This document shows positions 7,006 to 15,164 of a stretch of 21,062 nucleotides of DNA, one piece after another. How positions within the stretch are numbered: the first letter of the stretch is position 1; each line of letters opens with the position of its first letter. The stretch is from a virus: the IMG/VR virus record IMGVR_UViG_3300042542_002980, positions 1 through 21,062 of that record; one strand, given 5' to 3'. Both the position numbers and the translations under genes were made by a program. The notes below the pieces were generated by a model that saw only the letters and a program-made list of their open reading frames with translations, had not been told where the DNA came from and made no database searches.

Positions 7006-7019
7006 TCACGGAGGTTTCC

Positions 7020-7328
7020 GTGGCGACGTACTCGCAGGGCTGTGTGGTTTCGTTTGCCGGGTTTTCGATCACGGAGCTGACCAGCGTGCAGCTGGAGCTG
7101 GGCGGCGGCATGCCCGTCAGTCGCAGCGGCGGCTATGCACCCAGCGGCGGCAGCGTCAGCGTCGAGGGACTCGCTCCAGCGAATTTCAACTGGGGCCAGT
7201 ACGGCAATCTCAGCATCAGCGGCGGCGGCGTGAGCTTGACATACAACGCAGTATGCACAGGCAAGGGAGCCACTGCGGCTGCCAACGATGTGACGCGTTA
7301 CACGTTCACGTTCGACCTGATTGGATGA
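7020..7328 (+). CDS. Tail-tube-like protein 2
   Basis: A 102-aa beta-rich protein (YSQGCVVSFAGFSITELTSVQLELGG, RSGGYAPSGGSVSVEGLAP, and a closing strand TRYTFTFDLIG). The opening matches the previous protein in order of motifs (QG-x-x-x-x-FAG-x-x-x-x-x-TS). GTG start at 7020 with GGAGG at 7010-7014, 5 bases before it. It overlaps the chaperone start by 4 bases (ATGA, 7325-7328). Two tube-like genes in a row suggest a second tube protein, a tail-tip ring protein or a decoration domain; the sequence does not decide. Confidence 0.65.
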   Translation: MATYSQGCVVSFAGFSITELTSVQLELGGGMPVSRSGGYAPSGGSVSVEGLAPANFNWGQYGNLSISGGGVSLTYNAVCTGKGATAAANDVTRYTFTFDLIG

Positions 7329-7678
7329 CAACCGTGGCACTGACAAAAGAACAGATTCTCGCAGCAGACGATCTCGGCCTCCTCGAGGTCAAGGTAAAGG
7401 AGTGGGGCGGCAGCGTCTTTATTCGCGTGATGACATGCGGCGAGCGTGACTCGTACGAGAACGACTGGGTGGCGAACAAGGGCAAGGGCGTCGAAAATTT
7501 CAGGACCAAGTTTTTGGCGCGTTGCCTGTGCGACGAGAAAGGCGCGCGGCTGTTCACCGACGCGGAGGTGGAGCAGCTGGCGAAGAAGTCGGCCAAGGTC
7601 ATGAGCCGAGTGTGGGCCAAGGCCATGGAGCACAACGCACTCACCGACAAGGACGTGGAGGAACTCGCAAAAAACTAG
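7325..7678 (+). CDS. Tail assembly chaperone (lambda gpG-like), zero-frame product
   Basis: A 117-aa protein with a helical, charged make-up (LTKEQILAADDLGLLEVKV, VMTCGERDSYENDWV, FTDAEVEQLAKKSAKVMSRVW). This is the layout of tail assembly chaperones that coat the tape measure before tube assembly. It ends in ELAKN, encoded by CTC GCA AAA AAC TAG, so a slippery heptamer A AAA AAC is the last sense sequence. The ATG at 7325 overlaps the previous stop and fits the four-base pattern used throughout this gene cluster. The next frame continues without interruption to 7986, giving a fused product by frameshift (see next entries). Confidence 0.82.
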   Translation: MTTVALTKEQILAADDLGLLEVKVKEWGGSVFIRVMTCGERDSYENDWVANKGKGVENFRTKFLARCLCDEKGARLFTDAEVEQLAKKSAKVMSRVWAKAMEHNALTDKDVEELAKN

Positions 7679-7717
7679 CAGTCCGCCCGACGCGTGTTTT
7701 TCTGTTTCGTCTGGCGG
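7669..7717 (+). promoter_or_regulatory. Probable -1 programmed frameshift signal
   Basis: A AAA AAC at 7669-7675 is in the zero-frame phasing of the chaperone gene and is directly followed by its TAG. After a 7-base spacer (7676-7682) comes an imperfect 10-bp stem: 7683-7692 pairs with 7708-7717, with one C/T mismatch (7688/7712) and a 15-base U-rich loop. The order slippery heptamer, 5-9 base spacer, hairpin is the standard bacterial -1 frameshift architecture. A slip puts ribosomes into the frame that encodes the gpT-like domain. Confidence 0.85.
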
Positions 7718-7986
7718 CACATCTCGGAATGACGGTCAAGCGGTTGTGTCAGGAAATGGACAGCCGGGAGTTTGCCGAGTGGATTGCGATCCACCGGCAC
7801 TTCCACCCACTCCCTGACACGTGGCGGCAGACGGGCTTGGTGGCCAGTGCGACGCTCGCGCCGTACTGCCCACGCGGCAGGACACCCAAGGTCGAGGACT
7901 TTGTTCCGATAGTGAAAGGCCCGCAGCACGAATTGCAGATACAGGAAGCGTTGGAACAGTTGGCGAAAGACTTGGCGGGTGAATAA
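7675..7986 (+). CDS. Frameshift extension: gpT-like C-terminal part of tail chaperone
   Basis: In the -1 frame after the slip, 103 residues follow (CTA GCA GTC...), so the fused product is about 220 aa (117 plus 103). The extension reads VFLFRLAAHLGMTVKRLCQEM, DSREFAEWIAIHRHFHPLPDTW and ends in LEQLAKDLAGE. The 'L-G-M-T-V-x-x-L' helix followed by 'S-R-E-x-A-E-W' is the mark of minor tail protein T / DUF4035. In lambda and many other phages this G-GT fusion is made in minor amounts by -1 frameshift and links chaperone to tape measure. No strong SD precedes an internal start (ATG at 7729), supporting frameshift rather than separate initiation. The stop TAA shares its last base with the tape measure ATG. 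Confidence 0.85.
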   Translation, partial: LAVRPTRVFLFRLAAHLGMTVKRLCQEMDSREFAEWIAIHRHFHPLPDTWRQTGLVASATLAPYCPRGRTPKVEDFVPIVKGPQHELQIQEALEQLAKDLAGE

Positions 7987-10900
7987 TGTCAAACACGGCA
8001 ATCGGCCTTGGAATTCAGTTCACTGCCAATGCCAACGGCATGACCAAGGGCCTGTCGCAGGTTGATCGCCAGCTGCAGAACCTCGGCAAGCAAGCGGCGG
8101 CGGCGGCGAGTTTGTTTGACGGCTTCGCTTCTTCAAGCGGTGCGGCTGGTGCGGCCCAGCAGCAATTTGCCACGGATATTAGCTCCCTGACGAGTGCGTA
8201 CCAGGCCAGCCAGATATCGGCCCAAGAGTACGCGTCGCAATTGCAGGCAATTACCGCCGAGGCCCGCACGGCGGCCGCTGCGTTTGCGGAAGGTGCGAGG
8301 ATCACGGACCAGGTTGCCACGGCCGAGGAGCGGCGGACCGCCGAGCTCGAGCGGCTCGGGCAGCTGCTCGCGCAAGGAGCGATCAGCGAGGAGACCTACT
8401 CGCGTGCCGCGGCAGAGGCCAGCGGTGCCAACGAAGAGGCTGCGGCAGCCGAGACCGAGCGAGCCAAGGCGTTGTCGAGGGCGGCTCAGATTACGCAGGC
8501 CAACCTGTCACCTCAGCAGAAGTACGACGCGGCGGTCCAGGAGTTGAGCGACCACCTGGCCGCTGGCCGCATCTCGCAGGAGACGTACAACTCGGCAATC
8601 GCCAAAGCTACGACAGACTACGACAAAGCCGCTAGGGCCGCCAACAAATTCGACGACGCAACCGCCGCCGGTAGTGGTCGCGGCACGATGCAGTTCAACG
8701 AGCTTTCAGGCGTGCTGTCGGCGCTGCCCGGCCCGATTGGAAACGTGGCCGGTCGGCTGTCCGGTCTATCCTCAGCTGGCCAAGGTCTGGGCAAAGTTTT
8801 TAGCGGCGGTGCTGGGCTGTCGGGCGGTCTCGCCAATATTGGTGCCTCAGTGGCCGGGCTGGTGAACCCGTTCACCGTCGGCCTCGCTGCGGTTGCTGCG
8901 TTTGGTGCCGGTGCCAATGCAGTGGCCAGCGGACTGCTCGATCTGGAAGACCGCGTCGAGAAGCTCGGCAACACGGCGGACAAGCTGGGCGTCTCGTTTG
9001 AGTTCATCCAGACGCTTGAAGAGGCGGGCAACCGCTCGGGCGTTTCCATCGAATCGGTCAGCAGTGCTTTCGGCAAGCTGCAAAAGACGCTCGCCGGTGC
9101 AGACGAGGAAAGCAAGGCCGCGACGGCGGCTCTTGCCAAGCTGGGCATTGCGTTCACAGACCTGGAGAACCTCAGCCCAGAGGAGCAGATCCGGCTGATT
9201 GGCGAGCAACTGCAGGGCATCGAAGATCCGGCGAAACGCACTGCCGCTGCCATGCAGATCTTTGGCAAGAGCGGCGCGGATTTGCTGCCGTTCTTCGCCA
9301 ACCTCGGCCCGGCGGCGGATGACATTGAACGGCTCGGCGGCGCTATGTCTGAGATCGACCGAGGCCGCATCGACGATTTCGGTGCAGGCGTCGACGCGCT
9401 GGGCGTTGCCAGTTCCAGGCTCAGTGAACTGCTACTGCTGCCGTTCGCTGGCCTGGGCGAAGGCATCTCACAAGGCTCGGCCGAGTTCCTGGGCGGCATC
9501 AACGCCATCATCGGCCCGATTGGCGACGTGCTGGAACCCATGCTATCTCGGCTGGGCACGACGTTTGAGATTGTTGGCGTGATTCTCGGCGGCATCGGCC
9601 GTTCTATTGGCGCGCTGTTGGCTCCGGTGGGCGATCTGGCTCAGGCGTGGGGCGGCTTGACGGGCGGTTTCGATGACGGGCTGGTGGACGTTGTCCGGTA
9701 TTTCGTCGACGCGGAGGTGGCAGCGCGAGAGTGGCTGGCCTCATTCAGCCCGCTCAATGCAATCACGGACGGCATCGGTGGCCTCGGCGAAACCATTTCG
9801 CGTATCTCCAACATCATCGGCACCGCGCTCTCTCAGGTCGGCGGGTATATCGGAGAGACACTGGAATCGTGGGCCGAGTTCTTCGACTTGCAGTCGGCCA
9901 TCGAACAGATCGGCGGCGTAATCTCGTCCGTGTTCGGCAGCGTCTCGTCGACATTCCAAAAGATCGCCACAGCCATCGGCGGCACGGTCGACCGTTTGCT
10001 CACGATTGCCGAAAACTTTCTTGGCATCACGGCCGAGGTTGACACGACCATCACGCCCGAACTCGACCTTACGCAGCCCAGCCTTGCCGCCGCACAGTTC
10101 GCCAAGGATATCGGCACGGCAGCGACGGCCGCCGCAGAGTTTGGAGAGGCCGGGTTTCAGGCGGCCCTTGCCTATCAAGAGTCTCTGGAGCAGATCGCCC
10201 AACTACAGGCCGACAACACGCTGACGGCCGAAGAAGCCAAGAAAATGGCAGAGCAGGAGAAGGCTGCGTTTGAGGCCAAGATTGCAACGCTGGACCAAGA
10301 GGCCCAAGCGCAGGCAAAGGCCGCCGAGGCCGCGCAGAAGGCGGCCGACGAAAAGATCGCAGCGGCAGAGCGTGCCGCAGCTGCTGCCGTCGAGGCCGAC
10401 CGCAAGCTGGCCGATGCGTTCATCTCAGCCCAAGGTCTTGGCGGCGATGGTGCGACGGCGGCAGACACGCTGCTGGCTATCACTCGGCAGATCGAGGAGA
10501 CCGAGGCGGCAATCGTCGAGGCCCGTGCCAGCGGCGACAAGGCGGCCGAAGATGCTGCCATCCGACGGCTGCAAGTTCTCGACCAGGCCCAGGCGGCGGC
10601 CGAAGAGACGGCACAGTTTGGGTTCTCAACACAGGACGCAGAGCGTGCGATAGCGTCGGTGCGAGAGTCCCTCGACGAGACGTTCTCGTTTGAAAACTTT
10701 GAGATTGCGCCGGAGGCGTTCGCAGCTGCACAGGAGCAGCTGTCGCAGCTGGAGGCGGACCTCGACGCCAAGGTCATCGACCCGGAGACGTTTGAGCAAG
10801 CGGCCGACGCAATCCGCAAAGGCTTTGAAGACGCTTTGGCGACGGCCCAGAAGATTGCCGACCTGAACGAGCAGTACGCCAACCGTGCTGCTGAGATCGA

Positions 10901-11117
10901 GGCCGACCGGCTGGACGCTCTATCGCAGGTCTCGCAGCAGCCCGTGCAGGCGACCGACGTACGCACGAGCGAGGGCGTGAGCGAGTTCCTGCGGCTGGCG
11001 ACCGGCCGCGAAGATCCGGCGATTGCCGAGTATCGGAAACAGCTGTCGGAACTGCAGAAGATCAAGGCCGAGATCAACAAGCTCGGCGGCGTGGTCGACA
11101 TCGTGGGAGCAGCGTAA
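7986..11117 (+). CDS. Tail tape measure protein
   Basis: The largest gene, 1043 aa, one base overlapping the chaperone stop. Residues 1-220 are Ala-rich coiled helices containing three imperfect copies of a motif of the form L-x-x-G-x-I-S-x-E-x-Y (about residues 77-87, 127-139 and 190-201). Residues 250-318 are hydrophobic and glycine-rich, suited to inner-membrane insertion. Residues 320-470 hold the usual tape-measure motifs (KLGNTADKLGVS, AMQIFGKSGADLLP). Residues 500-640 are hydrophobic/amphipathic, and 735-840 are a long Ala/Glu coiled coil. Tape measures set tail length at roughly 0.15 nm per residue, so the tail should be about 155 nm (inference). No peptidase or muralytic motif was seen. 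Confidence 0.93.
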   Translation: MSNTAIGLGIQFTANANGMTKGLSQVDRQLQNLGKQAAAAASLFDGFASSSGAAGAAQQQFATDISSLTSAYQASQISAQEYASQLQAITAEARTAAAAFAEGARITDQVATAEERRTAELERLGQLLAQGAISEETYSRAAAEASGANEEAAAAETERAKALSRAAQITQANLSPQQKYDAAVQELSDHLAAGRISQETYNSAIAKATTDYDKAARAANKFDDATAAGSGRGTMQFNELSGVLSALPGPIGNVAGRLSGLSSAGQGLGKVFSGGAGLSGGLANIGASVAGLVNPFTVGLAAVAAFGAGANAVASGLLDLEDRVEKLGNTADKLGVSFEFIQTLEEAGNRSGVSIESVSSAFGKLQKTLAGADEESKAATAALAKLGIAFTDLENLSPEEQIRLIGEQLQGIEDPAKRTAAAMQIFGKSGADLLPFFANLGPAADDIERLGGAMSEIDRGRIDDFGAGVDALGVASSRLSELLLLPFAGLGEGISQGSAEFLGGINAIIGPIGDVLEPMLSRLGTTFEIVGVILGGIGRSIGALLAPVGDLAQAWGGLTGGFDDGLVDVVRYFVDAEVAAREWLASFSPLNAITDGIGGLGETISRISNIIGTALSQVGGYIGETLESWAEFFDLQSAIEQIGGVISSVFGSVSSTFQKIATAIGGTVDRLLTIAENFLGITAEVDTTITPELDLTQPSLAAAQFAKDIGTAATAAAEFGEAGFQAALAYQESLEQIAQLQADNTLTAEEAKKMAEQEKAAFEAKIATLDQEAQAQAKAAEAAQKAADEKIAAAERAAAAAVEADRKLADAFISAQGLGGDGATAADTLLAITRQIEETEAAIVEARASGDKAAEDAAIRRLQVLDQAQAAAEETAQFGFSTQDAERAIASVRESLDETFSFENFEIAPEAFAAAQEQLSQLEADLDAKVIDPETFEQAADAIRKGFEDALATAQKIADLNEQYANRAAEIEADRLDALSQVSQQPVQATDVRTSEGVSEFLRLATGREDPAIAEYRKQLSELQKIKAEINKLGGVVDIVGAA

Positions 11118-11989
11118 TGGCCGTACTGACCTACCGCGAGGTTATACCGCGAACGTTCACGCACAAGTTTGGCGAGTCGCCGACGGCGGAGATCAAGTAC
11201 CACTGCACGACGAACGGTGCAACGTCGACGCAGGAGGTGCTGAACTCCATCGGGATATTTCACGGTGCCAGCCATCCGGAGTACGGCTACCTTCTTTGCG
11301 TTCAGGGAGCGGTCAACGAACTCGACCCGTACCATGTCGAGGCCACGTATTCCTACGAGGTGCCAGCGATTGGCACCGAGGACAGCGACCCGAACCCGCT
11401 GGCCCGTGCGGACATTTGGTCGTTCTCGACAGGTGGTGCCGCCGTCCCTGCCCTGGCGTACTACGAGGGCAGCGGGAATGGAAACGTACTGCCGCTGATC
11501 AACTCGGCCTATGACTTCCTTGAGGGTGCGATGACCGAGGAGGCGGAATTGCGAGCGACGATTTCCGGGAATCGCGCTGTGTTTCCTGTCGGTGTCGCGG
11601 CCGCTGTCACAAACTCCGTCAACTCAGACGGGTATCTGGGTGCAGCGCCGTACCAGTGGAAATGCCAGGGCATCAGCGGCCAGCAACAGGTCGAAGTGGT
11701 CAACGGCGAAGAGGTTAAATTCTGGGCCGTGTCGGTTGAGTTGGCGTTCCGGCAGAGCGGCTGGCGGTTGATGCTCCCGAACGTGGGCTACAACTACATC
11801 GATGGGAGCCAGAAGAAACGGGCGTATGTCCTTGACGCCGAAAGCGGCGAAAAGCTCGCCTCGTCCAACCCTGTCGCGCTCAACTCCAACGGCTCGCTGA
11901 AAGGGTCGGGCGTCGCACCCGACATTCTCTACCGGCGGGTTCACGCCGAGGTGGCGTTTGCGCCGTTGTTCGGAACGCCGCCTTTCTAA
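11117..11989 (+). CDS. Distal tail / tail-tip candidate
   Basis: A 290-aa protein following the tape measure with a one-base overlap (TAATG), the position of distal tail or tail-tip proteins. Sequence features: VIPRTFTHKFGESPTAEIKYHC, DPYHVEATYSYEVPA, ADIWSFSTGGAAVPALAYY, and a late YLGAAPYQWKCQGISGQQQ. It has no signal peptide, no membrane span, no recognised catalytic motif. Many short strands with Trp/Tyr suggest a beta-sandwich. It is not recognisable by me as a standard Dit or Tal protein; the assignment rests on position and length. It ends a stretch of tightly packed genes; a 32-base gap follows. Confidence 0.6.
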   Translation: MAVLTYREVIPRTFTHKFGESPTAEIKYHCTTNGATSTQEVLNSIGIFHGASHPEYGYLLCVQGAVNELDPYHVEATYSYEVPAIGTEDSDPNPLARADIWSFSTGGAAVPALAYYEGSGNGNVLPLINSAYDFLEGAMTEEAELRATISGNRAVFPVGVAAAVTNSVNSDGYLGAAPYQWKCQGISGQQQVEVVNGEEVKFWAVSVELAFRQSGWRLMLPNVGYNYIDGSQKKRAYVLDAESGEKLASSNPVALNSNGSLKGSGVAPDILYRRVHAEVAFAPLFGTPPF

Positions 11990-12021
11990 AAGCATTTCGA
12001 CACACCGAGTAAGGTGACGTT

Positions 12022-12387
12022 ATGGCAGATTTTCTTGCACTTCCGGGCACGCTCAATATCTCCCTCACGGTGGGCGATGAGTTCGGCATGCTGGCCGACC
12101 TGAGCATCGACACCACCGGGTTCACTTGGACGGCCATCGTCTACCAGGTTTCGACGAGCGTGTCGTTCGTCAACCCGTCCGGCGTCGCAACGCAGGGCGC
12201 CACCGCGGCCACGTTCGCCGTCACGACGGTCAACGCTGCGGCCGGGCAGCTAAACCTTTCGCTGACTGAGTTGCAGACCTCGACGCTTGTGTCGGCACAG
12301 ACCTACCGCTGGTATCTGCGTGGCGTCTCGCCGGGCCTCGTCACCAGGACCTACCTCTCTGGCACACTGCGAGCCTTCGCACCATGA
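12022..12387 (+). CDS. Ig-like adaptor protein (BppU N-domain-like), copy 2
   Basis: A 121-aa beta-rich protein, clearly a paralogue of the 2729-3052 product: ISLTVGDEFGMLADLSID against [16 protein letters not shown], then TTVNAAAGQLNLSLTELQTS against [18 protein letters not shown], and TYRWYLRGVSPGLVTRTYLSG against [19 protein letters not shown]. Ig-like BppU-type adaptors join a fibre to the tail tip. The start has AAGGTGA at 12010-12016, about 5 bases before the ATG. The stop overlaps the next ATG (ATGA, 12384-12387), so adaptor and fibre are coupled, as for copy 1. This copy sits after the tail-tip candidate, the expected place for a receptor-binding apparatus. Confidence 0.72.
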   Translation: MADFLALPGTLNISLTVGDEFGMLADLSIDTTGFTWTAIVYQVSTSVSFVNPSGVATQGATAATFAVTTVNAAAGQLNLSLTELQTSTLVSAQTYRWYLRGVSPGLVTRTYLSGTLRAFAP

Positions 12388-14468
12388 GCATCTCCGTCGT
12401 TGTCTCTAGCACCGCTGCGGGTGTGAGCGTGTCGGGCGGCACAGCCGTGTCGATCGAGGTCGGCGGCGGCATCGGCCCGGCTGGCTTTGTTGTCGCTCCT
12501 GGCACGGCAACCAACGCCTTCGGGACGTTTCAGCTGGCGGCGGGCGACGGTATCACGATTTCCACCAGTGCCTCGCAGTTCACGATTTCAAGCTACGGCA
12601 CGGCGGCTGTCTCCAGCCTCGCTCCTGTGCAGTCGGTGGCCGGGCGTGTGGGTGCGGTGCAGCTGCAGGCCGCAGACGTGACGGCTGGTACGTTCGACAT
12701 CGCACGTATTCCGACGATCTCGTACACCGCCTTGGCCAACGTACCGGCCACGTTCGGACCCTCGGCCCACACGCACTCGACCAGCGACGTGGTGTCGTTC
12801 ACGGCTGCGGCGGCGGCCGCTGCTCCGGTGCAGAGCGTGGCGGGCCGCCAGGGTGCGATCTCGCTGGCAGCGGCTGACGTAAGCGGCCTGGCGTCCGTGG
12901 CCACCAGCGGCTCGTATACGAGCCTGCAGAATGTCCCGGCGACCTTTGCACCTGCGGCCCATACGCACGGCACGGCAGACATCACCGGTATCTCGAGCTC
13001 GTTCGCGGCAGCCAGCCACACGCACGACGCCGCGGCGATTTCCAGCGGCGTGCTCGCGCTCGCTCGCATCCCAACCATTGGCTACACGGCGCTCAGCGGC
13101 GTGCCGTCGACGTTCGCACCGCAGGCCCATACGCACAGCACGGCCGACGTTGTGGGCCTCACGGCATCGTTCTCACAGGTCGGGCACACGCACGACTACG
13201 CGGCGTCGATCCACACGCACTCCACGGCCGACATCGCTGGATACACCAGCTTGCCCGCACAGGGCGGCAAGGCGGGGCCGCTGGTCACTGACGGCACGGC
13301 GGCCAGCTGGGCGAGCCGCTTCAGCATCGTCGACCCGGTGCTGGTCCAGGGTGCTGGCATGACGCTCAGCCGCGACACGGCGGCCGGGTCGATCACGGTG
13401 GCGTTTGCGGGCGGCACGTCCGGGATTGTCGTGAGCAGTGCCACGCCGCAGCCGCTGGGCACAGCCTCGGCGGGTACGAGCGGAGACGCGTCGCGGGCCG
13501 ACCACGTGCACTTGATGCCCTCCGCGGCAGACGTTGGAGCCGCTCCCGCCAGCCACTCGCACGATTACGTGCAGGTGCTGAACGGGCTGACGGGCACTGT
13601 GTCGATTACCGGCGGTGCTGGTGTGACGGTCAGCACGGCCAGCAGCTCGATCACGATCGCGGCGGCTGGCGGTGGTGGCGGTATTTCGTGGCTGTCGGCG
13701 CCTGCGTCGCCGACGGCTACAGGGACGGCTGGGCAGATCGCGTATGATTCCGACTACCTTTACGTCGCCACAGCCGCGAACACTTGGAGGCGGACGGCGT
13801 TGGCATCGTGGGCACAAGATCCGTTTTTTAGCAACGTGGCGATTCTGCTCAGGATGGACGGCAGCGGCGCGACGTTTGTTGATTCGTCACCGTCTCCTAA
13901 GACGATCACTGCGGTCGGCAGCGTCACGCAATCAACGACCCAGAGCAAGTGGGGCGGAAAGTCTGCGTATTTCGACGGCAGCGGCGATGCTCTAACTGTT
14001 GCCATGCCCGCACTCGGCACCAGCGACTTTGTTATCGAAATGTGGCTGTATCTTGTTTCCAATGCAGGAGACTACGTTGGCTTGTACGACGGAAGGTCGG
14101 GAGACGTAACTGCGCACCCTGTGCTCTTTCTTGGCAGCGGCGTGCTTACCTACTACGTCGTGCAAGGCGGAAACGCTTCCGGTGCGACTCGCATTACAGG
14201 CGGGACCGTCTCGGCGGGTGCGTGGCATCACGTCGCCGTGGCTCGCTCGTCTGGCACCACGCGGATGTATTTCAACGGCACACAGGCAGGCAGCTCGTGG
14301 TCAGACTCCACGGACTATCCTTCGTCAACTGCGGCTTACATCGGCTCGCTTTACAACGTGAACATCCTAAATGGCTACATCGACGACGTGCGAGTGACGA
14401 TCGGAGCCGATCGTGGATACACCGGCTCTACCATCACCGTGCCGACAGCGGCGTTTCCTAGTGGGTGA
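12384..14468 (+). CDS. Receptor-binding tail fibre with His-x-His repeats and LamG-like C-terminus
   Basis: A 694-aa protein. Residues 1-35 (VVVSSTAAGVSVSGGTAV, then GGGIGPAG) resemble the head of the collagen-like protein. Residues 80-285 hold a VQSVAGR-x-GA-x-x-L motif repeated and phrases of the form VPATF-x-P-x-AHTH-x-TADV. There are eight His-x-His motifs (H129/131, 193/195, 212/214, 249/251, 268/270, 277/279, 374/376, 391/393); in T4 gp37 such motifs bind iron along the trimer axis. Residues 440-480 carry a linker (GTAGQIAYDSDYLYVATAANTWRR in essence). Residues 484-694 look like a LamG/concanavalin-type sugar-binding domain (FVDSSPSPKTIT, FDGSGDALTV, GAWHHVAVARSSG, GYIDDVRVT). Likely the main receptor-binding fibre; carbohydrate receptor is inferred. 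No intramolecular chaperone was recognised at the C-terminus. Confidence 0.87.
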   Translation: MSISVVVSSTAAGVSVSGGTAVSIEVGGGIGPAGFVVAPGTATNAFGTFQLAAGDGITISTSASQFTISSYGTAAVSSLAPVQSVAGRVGAVQLQAADVTAGTFDIARIPTISYTALANVPATFGPSAHTHSTSDVVSFTAAAAAAAPVQSVAGRQGAISLAAADVSGLASVATSGSYTSLQNVPATFAPAAHTHGTADITGISSSFAAASHTHDAAAISSGVLALARIPTIGYTALSGVPSTFAPQAHTHSTADVVGLTASFSQVGHTHDYAASIHTHSTADIAGYTSLPAQGGKAGPLVTDGTAASWASRFSIVDPVLVQGAGMTLSRDTAAGSITVAFAGGTSGIVVSSATPQPLGTASAGTSGDASRADHVHLMPSAADVGAAPASHSHDYVQVLNGLTGTVSITGGAGVTVSTASSSITIAAAGGGGGISWLSAPASPTATGTAGQIAYDSDYLYVATAANTWRRTALASWAQDPFFSNVAILLRMDGSGATFVDSSPSPKTITAVGSVTQSTTQSKWGGKSAYFDGSGDALTVAMPALGTSDFVIEMWLYLVSNAGDYVGLYDGRSGDVTAHPVLFLGSGVLTYYVVQGGNASGATRITGGTVSAGAWHHVAVARSSGTTRMYFNGTQAGSSWSDSTDYPSSTAAYIGSLYNVNILNGYIDDVRVTIGADRGYTGSTITVPTAAFPSG
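12738..13238 (+). repeat. Internal fibre repeats (SYTALxxVPATF-x-P-x-AHTH units)
   Basis: Within the fibre gene this stretch encodes three full units of roughly the same order: strand with Y-T-(A/S)-L, VP(A/S)TF, three residues, (A)HTH, then STADV/GTADI and a variable spacer of about 18-35 residues; additional HTH motifs lie between them. At DNA level units share only short tracts (for example CCCATACGCAC or CCCACACGCAC), so they have diverged and are under protein-level constraint. The repeat likely sets shaft length. Confidence 0.7.
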
Positions 14469-14503
14469 TTGGCCGGGGAATCCTGAGCTACTGGTAGTCC
14501 CAC

Positions 14504-15163
14504 ATGGCAAAGAAACCCGACGGCGCATCCGCTGGTACGCAGCGAGTGACGTTCACGAAGCCCGCAGCTGAGCGGATCGGCAAGGTCGTTCGCGAGGTGG
14601 AAGCCGGGAACCGCGACCTCGGGCCGCTGGAGTGGGGGCCGAGAGGTGTCGGCGGCTCGTCTAGCAAGGTTTTCCGGGTGGCGACGGTCAGCGGTGCGTG
14701 GGAGTTGAACACGCTGCGGACTGTGACCTTCCGAAACCAGACAACGACGCCGAACACGGCCAGCGTCATGAATCACATCATGCCGCTGCCTGCGATGAAA
14801 AGCACTGGCGCGAGCCGGACCGTAAACATCGCCAAAGACCATACCCAGTGGTACCTCGTCTCGTTCCCGCTGATGACCGCTACGGCGATCATGTCCACGG
14901 GCACGCAGACCATCACGTTTATGGGCACGGGTGCTACACAGACAATTTCTTTCGCTACTGTCGGTCCAGACGTAAACGCAATTACGGACGTTTCCGCCGT
15001 CCTAAATACTAGCAATTGCAGCATCACCGTCAGTAAGACAACGACAGCAGTGCGGACAGTCGGGATAACGCAGACCGCCACGATCCTGTCCATGTCGAGC
15101 ACGCAGACTGCGACCGTGTTTTCAGGCACGTTCACGGCAACCTACATCACGCTGGAGCTGTGA
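14504..15163 (+). CDS. Thr/Ser-rich late protein, unknown
   Basis: A 219-aa protein with a basic N-terminal helix (residues 1-45, including AAERIGKVVREVEAG) and then beta-rich Thr/Ser-rich sequence (VRTVGITQTATILSMSS). A recognisable segment is LEWGPRGVGGSSSKVFRVATVSG near residue 42. I do not recognise a family with confidence. The ATG at 14504 lies 35 bases after the fibre stop with no strong SD (TGGTAG about 10 bases upstream). It sits between the fibre and two cysteine-rich genes, so a tail-tip or fibre-associated structural role is the natural guess. No membrane span or catalytic motif is seen. Confidence 0.65.
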   Translation: MAKKPDGASAGTQRVTFTKPAAERIGKVVREVEAGNRDLGPLEWGPRGVGGSSSKVFRVATVSGAWELNTLRTVTFRNQTTTPNTASVMNHIMPLPAMKSTGASRTVNIAKDHTQWYLVSFPLMTATAIMSTGTQTITFMGTGATQTISFATVGPDVNAITDVSAVLNTSNCSITVSKTTTAVRTVGITQTATILSMSSTQTATVFSGTFTATYITLEL

Positions 15164-15164
15164 C

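Noticed and set aside
8618-9595. 325-aa minus-strand frame within the tape measure gene
   Set aside because: Ser/Pro-rich composition from the opposite strand of a GC-rich gene; no domain pattern.
10175-11335. 386-aa minus-strand frame within the tape measure gene
   Set aside because: Composition (Ser/Ala runs) is a reflection of the Ala-rich coiled-coil codons, with no ribosome site and all neighbours on the plus strand.
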